NCBI GenBank assembly: GCA_964402115.1
Contig: CAYOBW010000066.1
Span: 1-28,628, forward strand
Source of the DNA: CAYOBW01 sp964402115
GTDB lineage: Bacteria; Verrucomicrobiota; Kiritimatiellia; UBA8416; CAYOBW01
Direction: 5' to 3'
Length of the DNA stretch: 28,628 nucleotides
The translations under genes and the position numbers were made by a program. The notes under the pieces are model-generated. The model was given only the letters and a program-made list of their open reading frames with translations, was not told the DNA's origin and made no database searches. Of this stretch, positions 26,801 through 28,628 are shown one piece after another (the stretch's first letter is position 1; each line of letters begins with the position of its first letter).

Positions 26801-26972
26801 CACCCACGTCGATGATCATGGCGTGCGCCGTGCCGACGGAGTCGTTCAGAATCGTCCCGGCCCCGCCCGTTTCACTGAAACTCCACCGGTGTATGAGATC
26901 GCCCCGTGACGAAGAAGCGTTAGCCAGAGCCAGACAAATCACGACGCAGGAACGCGCGAGACATCGCTTCAT
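14832..26972 (-). CDS. Giant secreted protein A (LamG/PA14/passenger/Fn3-like/Calx-beta/DUF2341), 4046 aa
   Basis: This is a predicted exported surface or matrix protein and the larger paralogue of giant B. The ATG at 26972 has AGGGAGGG (26984-26977) in front and begins a signal peptide (1-24). A longer in-frame start at 27020 has neither. Approximate order: LamG 25-245; a beta-sandwich module split by PA14 (328-471); Trp-rich strand 526-560; beta-strand repeats; PA14 658-835 (absent from B); PA14 943-1116; a 19-residue tandem duplication near 1228-1257; three ~165-residue passenger repeats 1294-1795; passenger-closing segment 1825-1974; a1-b1 1976-2178; LamG 2181-2395; a2-b2 2396-2603; PA14 2605-2791; a3-b3 2795-2991; divergent PA14 2993-3165; a4-b4 3168-3364; Calx-beta 3366-3476; DUF2341 3478-3582; LamG-like insert 3590-3788; LamG 3800-4025; tail ending SLFIFR. 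Four PA14 copies carry DxDxDG-like loops (DKDRDGEF, DMNEDGRF, DLDQDGVF, DRNHDGRF). No enzyme active site, barrel or sorting signal is recognised. Binding to glycan or protein is inferred from the domain types only. Confidence 0.93.
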   Translation of the reverse strand: MKRCLARSCVVICLALANASSSRGDLIHRWSFSETGGAGTILNDSVGTAHAMIIDVGANNADVGTSYAGQVHMAGGAQASSDYVKIPGIAFTSVLGDATIELWATQRSVQNWSRIIDIGSSQTDFLLMSWTQGTTLTTEQVRWYDSGVAAGDNDNNGSNTLQPFTLGTQFHIVLTIEVGGAGTKTIVRWYKDGVYKGTFDTYNKLSDLSDTWCTLGRSKWADNTANASYNELRIYDCALSPAQIAENTARGPDAPPVFNTAVSLSHTTDATLGGTLVATNGPTFVWAYWGGTNGGINKIEVPNALNYGYYQDAITTNITVDDGVANGLNGGLFLITPTIASNWVGEVWQAANYGDYYCKMWWGVFTPPLTGSYEFYVHGDDYEVLWIDKDRDGEFEQSAGELISSNRPPEGWSTPKTTTVTLDAGKRYLFAIAFNEGSGGDFINVTVKKPGGVAERINPGAVGQSGWWSAVGWQSAVALGQKAVGTLGATATGLSANARYYYYRYYASNATWQAWAPDVTAFTTPGAAEWVGPAGSRWGSTNSWSDYNVPDASGEVALFKGRAAGNAYFNGSNITVGALSLSSGNYTLLDTNATPGSLTVGVVTNTAGTNILAVTTAVSGAAKVSGGNLTLSAAPNFSASEVTLNGGTLTLRGAITEQTGLRGSILATVPQNENPVNLDGGSYQWSGTRVLTGNKADTILQRCDNPAYNVLATGALQNWGNFPGYTAGDNMVTAFSGRFYPRNTGTHTFRWSNDDRGLMFIDMNEDGRFDSGERIAAYAWDGTGTRWLNAGQGYTVLMMAHEFGGGQSVNYYITTPDFGERYINPSDAAQAGMWKTWTIADTSLSGAPIHAAGNAALATPGNVALGSALSVDAGATLNKVGGGTLELNGAVSLPAGSRLQHSAGTLRLPLATANSLGAGTLELSGGDLVVTGTVSHTYGRLAHRGYHTISDALNNLNGNGGLLVEMPYGETFLTVGPGSRGLDFNSDADFTGTGAVSLTDNYMNLFLGYFNAQESGNHEFRVNNDDDRSSIWLDLDQDGVFDAPNGLGTGENLAYESTTVATRYLTAGQRYRFAVTHGEITGGSTIRVLFKTPSMGAQTIIKPGDPTQTAFWSSAAASGALAMEDTALAVTGDSRLDVCSADAASLGALRVASGSTLTLGRISDTRTSAALSFNSAAVTGNLSIVAGTALALSGYTSPGANTVTIGSRAALAVDSPLTAGTVNVTANGVLTVNGAITAGTLIVPASGVLTVNGAITAATKMSFEPSRTITNVLSGAGDVWFGENRTGNGFILPLATNTYTGSTIIRRALLRAGINTGLPAASRLRFWSQGDDEFAMLETRGALSRNIGTAAGEVYWEDRGGFSALGGPLEVTLEGGAVLNWGDANTGFNGKYLQLNSSSADSAVTLKNGIDLNTSTRHLFSWDNTATKADVAILAGPIGGSGAAASTYLYKWRNGTVWLRGTNTYTQITFLDDGVLRADPGVGLPNTSHLVFDQNGATSHGVLEGKGLLARNLGPITEVGAVLFQQHGGFAAYGGPLTVTLEGGSRLSWTDANAGFNGKYLQLGSRNANNVATLTNPIDLTNATDWVWTFDNTDTTNDVAVLSGTLSGTNSLLHFWIGGDGLLALTGNNTFRQRLTIDDGATVRALDGVGLPTLSTLVFDGNNTALQTILETSGTFTRNVGPQTELGAVSWDRASGGFAAHGAPLDVLLEGGAQLTSQGSANTGFNTRALQLGSKTANDVVTFRNNILLTNDQMDVYVFENTLSANDRSVIAGSIGYYGWGDFCVLGNGVLELTAPTNTIRQVRIYNTATLLIEGYHNGTDYIYTEANQNGTLGGTGTALAWNYIDIRNGGILAPGGRDAAGTLKMEVVQAGAGNDLELQSGSTYAWHLGGLAADRVALTGNLRLTSGWKLKLLDGGGGMPVATNQYVLFTYTGTMNDFTQPTLDKSAMPAAWVTSGMSVVHDALGKRVYLTGLYSTLSIGNRQPSALTSTSAQLNGIVSSSGQVVQVWAYWGGIDGGTTPGAWSNAVYAGASTNELGAAVSCPIAGLRTNALYYYTFRATNATLNMWAMPSIGFHALGPPVVGNAGAIDVAAGSATLQGAFLDHNRGAVTVCWGTVDGGTGSTNAWQYAAAIGTPTAAAFAATVARVYYPLSYVYRCYAVNPYGSDWSDSATPFSVSAKPQTTYSRSGLMGRWTFDDSTCGDSSGNDYHGQKIGGAYSADVPGVLAGGKSVDLRGGDYFVKVDTGAGQSVFNLDELSVACWTKGWPDGTWEPFVSKQGEAGGWQLRKTADTANQINWTLRGLANGDWYGTSNINNGAWHHLTATYGNGYRRLYVNNVKIAEAIQMGVITDTADMLVFGARQNAGAFGGYARVQLDDILIYNRALEAGEVSQLFSNTVTTAVAVDNAKPTGVGLTTATLNGTVATPGCVYDVWVYWGETDRGTAAGAWEHPVKVGTITNYSGNVSRPISGLVSGHTYWYTFRLSNAVDSVWATPSRSVAPVSTPTVVNAPGAAVSVGEAALRGQLTAGAFADVRVYWGRTDGGTTPALWDDVILLTDIEQGVPFSTNVVAGYGVTYYYRCFASNEANTAWAASTTNFMTLAPPEEGWVYAGGLRGSIFTGITPRNETQLNLDDAYFTNSVSRVLVGGKANTILTLTAQSAYNVVVTGEVVNFNQFPGFVPVDDFVTAFSGKIYPRRTGRHAFRWSNDDAGLMYIDRNHDGRFVNGERVAAYAWDSTGYVALTNGVGGYDFMFMAHEHGGGESVNWYVTEPLANEARVNTTNQAPLWQYPTGIDTLLRLANDPVTDITTNSATMNGTLRAAGWVFDVYACWGTNDGANVFANWQHVTPMGSYTNFDGTLSLGLTNMLEGSNYWYTFIATNEVTNLCRASVHFTTKSRPTVVNLAATDMQPRSVTLNGDLTRGGYADVTVYWGLSDGGTNAASWDNTNAFGTVVVGAFGTNVSVWAGGRYYYRAYAANDLGTDWADTTAAFNAPKLREYYRTGLLGCHTSGNMYLDLANGGNLGVVRGPYGGRTAGEHWSQVIGPDNSTLMYTGQIYLDGGPVTFVKCVDDRTRLIVDGVLIMDDGNWQNTVHGTLTRVAGWYNIDLRFSNGSGGYGPVQQDGWTGSFGFGMDSEGRDDEEETHFVFPEDPGDRTLFRYYDTAWGGAVVEPDLANGALSGLGTNRVTLGGTLFASNWLFNVYALYGTNDAGTVYNNWQSRVFVGQYTNFNGALSQEITGLLSGTNYWCTFFATNGVTNVWAGAAVPFQTKSAPYVVNAAPTGVTLTSATLNGELVRGGTASVTHCWGLADGGTTLGAWAHADALGYRAPGSFSTNVAVRAGGRYWYRAQAVNDLGTDWADASASFLTPLAALSVVDGSAVEGDTGSPTIGITVALSALCASNVTVNYTTVSGTAVAGSDFAGASGTLTIPAGQPSGTIPITVLPDRLVETPSEAFSVVLSSPHHATIARATGVATLSDDDMDLVYEPWRYRMKVFFRNYTGATTLTNFPALVKLNQGISGFRYSDFTSAEGWDLRFMDSTESRGLNYEIEQWDPNGDSYVWVQLPTLAGTNTWIWAYWNNPDLLTTTPTEPLTVPGCVLWLKADGLALANGAAVSAWTNAAARVSIATQGTAGNRPTFVTNARNGKPAVRFDGNDDYLDFTSLNAQTVFFVCNVAAASAGLDGLLGYYNSDTGIRREGDTGWQHAGNGNDFSNPAGSTFRVNAVAGGTVAESIWHVGEAYRGTGTMAFNRIGGYYAGRFLAADISEVLVYDRPLTATEVNRIGYYLAQKYAVSTSYVPAGSPFVNPPSYAMDGSTWSQGYDAVWHFASNVGDSARRNTAAAIGNPVYTATSKVGPALQFDGTDDYVDASDGFADYTGGITVSAWTRPTAFPNWTRVIDFGSGSGVNNILLARPATTADLRFEFYGTAGGTEGTTLAAQFVQNQWQYFAATCAAGGANTATARIYRDGVQRWSATDFSPPPNVTRFNNYIGRSNWADALYAGQMDELRISRVARSADWLMAEYNAISAPETFGSFGALQVRQPSLFIFR
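16545..21045 (-). repeat. Giant A: four [a-b-X] super-modules
   Basis: The order matches giant B: a1 21045-20750, b1 20745-20440, LamG 20430-19790; a2 19785-19475, b2 19470-19165, PA14 19160-18600; a3 18590-18290, b3 18285-18000, divergent PA14 17995-17480; a4 17470-17165, b4 17160-16880, Calx-beta 16875-16545. Type a ends in YWYTF..TN-like strands. Type b ends in YYYR.YA.N..GTDWAD. The conserved centre of both is WG..DGG followed by a Trp about six residues later. Boundaries are approximate. Confidence 0.8.
21590..23092 (-). repeat. Giant A: three ~165-residue passenger repeats
   Basis: The units start at NTYTGSTII (about 23092), NTYTQITFLDDG (about 22590) and NNTFRQRLTIDDG (about 22102). 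A partial fourth start, TNTIRQVRI, lies at about 21590. Each full unit has a GGFAA.GGPL.V.LEGG core (about 22905, 22395 and 21890), a GFN.KYLQLGS strand and a DNT...NDVAVLSG strand. The first strand resembles the autotransporter-associated beta-strand repeat (NtYtGgTtv). The rest of the unit I do not recognise as a named family. Confidence 0.75.
23203..23292 (-). repeat. 33-bp identical direct repeat, 57-bp period
   Basis: 23203-23235 and 23260-23292 are identical over 33 bp and offset by 57 bp (19 codons), both encoding GVLTVNGAITA. The duplication is in frame, adds one extra beta-strand turn in giant A, and has no counterpart at the same place in giant B. Confidence 0.9.
24165..25000 (-). 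other. PA14-containing block present in giant A only
   Basis: About 278 codons, comprising a PA14 domain (GLRGSILATV... to AQAGMW) plus a beta-strand repeat stretch, are absent from giant B, which passes directly from GGTVTAQGSF to RGFHFMDD. The block most resembles the PA14 at 19160-18600 of the same protein: GLRGSI, NLD, TAFSG..YPR.TG, FRWSNDD.GLM.ID and ER.AAYAWD are shared. Confidence 0.75.
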
Positions 26973-26976
26973 GGCA

Positions 26977-26984
26977 CCCTCCCT
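26977..26984 (-). promoter_or_regulatory. Ribosome binding site of giant A
   Basis: AGGGAGGG on the minus strand lies 4 nt before the ATG at 26972. It selects the signal-peptide Met over the upstream in-frame start at 27020. Confidence 0.7.
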
Positions 26985-27018
26985 ATAGCGGGAACAGGAC
27001 AACCTACCTTCCGTTGGC

Positions 27019-27048
27019 ATCTTACATCAACGTATGTTGATCGTGCAA
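27019..27048 (-). promoter_or_regulatory. Candidate promoter of giant A with palindrome in the spacer
   Basis: On the minus strand a weak -35-like TTGCAC (27048-27043) and a -10-like TAAGAT (27024-27019) are 18 nt apart. The spacer contains ATCAAC-N4-GTTGAT (27026-27041), a perfect 6+6 inverted repeat that could bind a dimeric regulator. The region is AT-richer than its surroundings. Transcription would start about 40 nt before the giant A ATG. Both boxes are far from consensus, so the call is tentative. Confidence 0.35.
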
Positions 27049-27162
27049 GAACGGAGTTAGGAAAGCCACGGGAATGCTGTTAAGTGACTTATTTTGAGTT
27101 AGATAGGAAGACCGCCTTCTTCGAGTGTCCAGCCCGCTAGCCCGCCGTGTCGCAGGCAGCGC

Positions 27163-28628
27163 TCAGTTCTTGATTCCCGCCAGGACCTTCTTCGCCCGTT
27201 TCCGCAGATTGGCATCATCCACGGCGGTCTGCACCTGCTTCATGGCGGCAGCAACCTCCGCCCGGTGCGTGCCGGCGAGTTGCTCGCCCAGTGCCACGGC
27301 CGCGGCGGCCGCCTCGTGCTTCAAGCCGGGAGTACCGAGGTCCCGCAGGACCCGCGCCAGCGACTCGGTCGTGGGGATCTCCCCCAGCGCGGCCAGCACC
27401 AGGCGCTGCTCCTCGGGCCTGACAACCAGCGGTCCCAACTCGTTCAAAGCAATGAGCTTACCGGCAGGCTTGGCGTCGGAAAGGGGAATCAGCCGGAGGG
27501 CGCCACGCAGAGCGAGAAGTTTGACGGCCGGGTCGCCCTCCGCCCGTGCCCACTTCTGCAAGACCGGCAGCGCCGCAGCCGTGGGCCAGTCGCAAAGCAA
27601 CCGCCGCGCCACGCCACGCGTCGTCGCTTCCTGCCCCTCCGCCGCGGCCTGAAGCGCCGCCAGGGCTGTTGGTCCGCCGCCGGCAGCGGCCACCCGCAGC
27701 AGGGCCGCCCGCATCGCCGGCGTCGCGTCGGGCAGGGCGGCCAGCAACGTCTGCACACAGGCCGGATCGGCGGACGCCGCTTTGCGCCCCTCCCGCGCGC
27801 AGAGCGCAGCCAGCGTACTTTCGAGCGCCGTGGACGCGGCGCCCTCCGCCTGCTTGAACATCTTCAGCAGGGCCGGCAAATCGTCGACGGTAGCCGTATT
27901 CCTGAGCGCCCGCAGACTGGCCGCCCGCACCTCCTCGGCCGGATCGGCGGCCAGCTGCAGGAGGCGTGCGCTCGCGCCAGCCGGCGCGCGCCGGGCCAGC
28001 AGGTCAGCGGCGGCGACGCGCCGCACCGGCGCGGGCTCGCGCGACATCGCCAGTACGGCTGCGTCGGCCGCCGGGCCGGGGATGGCCGCGAGGGCGCCAA
28101 CCGCTGCGGCAGCGATTTCGGGCTCGGCATCCGTGGCGAGCTTGACGAGCAGCGGCAAGGCGGATTCCGCACCCACCTGCAGCAGCGCGGTGAGGGCCGC
28201 CAGGCGCACCGGCCGCTCCTGCCCGGCATCCGCCAGCGTCAGCAACGCCGGGGCCGCGGCGGAATCCCCGCGCGCCGCCAGCACCCGTACGAGCGGCAGT
28301 CGCAGGGCGGGCGGCAGTTCCAGGGCGGCGGCCGCCAGCTGCCGGGTCGCCACCGCGCCCGCCAGCTCGTAGGCGACGCCCATGGCGGCGGTCGTCTCGA
28401 CCCCGTTCGTGCCACGCAGGGCCGCGAGCAGCAGCGGCAGGCCGTTGTCGCCGCGCGCCAGGATCGCGCCCCGCAGGGAGGCGCACCGGACGGGAGGCGG
28501 CACGGGGGACGTGCGCAGGCGGTCGTAGATGATTCGGGCCGTCGCCGCATCGCCGCGCGCCAGGGCCGCCTCGGCGCCCCGCAGCAGCCCCTCGCCGATG
28601 GCGCCGCGCAGGGCGGCAGGCGCACCCG
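27163..28628 (-). CDS. HEAT-repeat protein, 3' part (start lies beyond the window)
   Basis: The reading frame is open to the right edge, with 487 codons visible (first whole codon at 28626). The GTG at 28503 is probably internal, because upstream codons continue the same Ala/Leu/Arg-rich helical pattern (RGDAATARIIYDRLRTSP). The protein is a run of 30-40-residue helical pairs such as AALTALLQVGAESALPLLVKLA and EPEIAAAAVGALAAIPG, typical of HEAT/PBS-lyase-like repeats, which form curved protein-binding solenoids. It ends in a basic helix (RKRAKKVLAGIKN). Related proteins in PVC bacteria are often fused to a glycoside-hydrolase-like or haem domain at one end. Such a domain would lie outside this window. 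It is followed by 190 bp before giant A, with no strong terminator. A functional link to the giants is not shown. Confidence 0.82.
   Translation of the reverse strand, partial: GAPAALRGAIGEGLLRGAEAALARGDAATARIIYDRLRTSPVPPPVRCASLRGAILARGDNGLPLLLAALRGTNGVETTAAMGVAYELAGAVATRQLAAAALELPPALRLPLVRVLAARGDSAAAPALLTLADAGQERPVRLAALTALLQVGAESALPLLVKLATDAEPEIAAAAVGALAAIPGPAADAAVLAMSREPAPVRRVAAADLLARRAPAGASARLLQLAADPAEEVRAASLRALRNTATVDDLPALLKMFKQAEGAASTALESTLAALCAREGRKAASADPACVQTLLAALPDATPAMRAALLRVAAAGGGPTALAALQAAAEGQEATTRGVARRLLCDWPTAAALPVLQKWARAEGDPAVKLLALRGALRLIPLSDAKPAGKLIALNELGPLVVRPEEQRLVLAALGEIPTTESLARVLRDLGTPGLKHEAAAAAVALGEQLAGTHRAEVAAAMKQVQTAVDDANLRKRAKKVLAGIKN

Noticed and set aside
14832..26972. 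Classical type V autotransporter
   Set aside because: Passenger-type repeats are present, but the C terminus is LamG plus a short tail; no ~250-residue beta-barrel follows.
27107..27122. GAAGA-N6-TCTTC hairpin after the HEAT-repeat gene as a terminator
   Set aside because: A 5-bp AT-containing stem without a T run is within chance expectation.

Overview
This GC-rich window has very few genes. About 82% of it is two giant secreted-protein genes in tandem on the minus strand. The organism is probably an uncultivated member of the PVC bacteria, most likely Kiritimatiellota/Verrucomicrobiota or a relative. That is an inference from the huge LamG/PA14/DUF2341/autotransporter-repeat proteins and the HEAT-repeat neighbour. 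An LpxC-family gene points to an outer membrane carrying lipid A. No rRNA, tRNA, CRISPR array, transposase or phage gene was recognised.

Layout, left to right. 1-227 has no convincing gene and holds a long near-perfect inverted repeat (42-98). 228-1259 (+) is a divergent LpxC-like deacetylase whose zinc-site spacing is altered. It meets a minus-strand MFS transporter (1256-2524) tail to tail, and their stop codons overlap. The MFS start overlaps the stop of an exported coiled-coil protein (2521-3243) by ATGA, so these two form an operon. Then come giant B (3442-14700, 3752 aa) and giant A (14832-26972, 4046 aa). They are separated by 131 bp holding two strong GC hairpins and no clear promoter. 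A is the upstream gene and has a candidate promoter at 27019-27048 with a palindrome in its spacer. 27163-28628 (-) is the 3' part of a HEAT-repeat gene that runs off the right edge.

The two giants are ancient paralogues with nearly colinear architecture: signal peptide; LamG; a beta-sandwich module split by PA14; an autotransporter-passenger-like region containing three ~165-residue repeats; four rounds of an [a-b-X] super-module, where a and b are two alternating ~100-residue fibronectin-III-like types and X is LamG, PA14, a divergent PA14, then Calx-beta; DUF2341; a LamG-like insert; a last LamG; and a short tail. No C-terminal beta-barrel or PEP-CTERM anchor is visible. The likely role is a pair of very long, possibly calcium- and glycan-binding surface or matrix proteins. 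How they leave the cell and what they bind cannot be read from the sequence.
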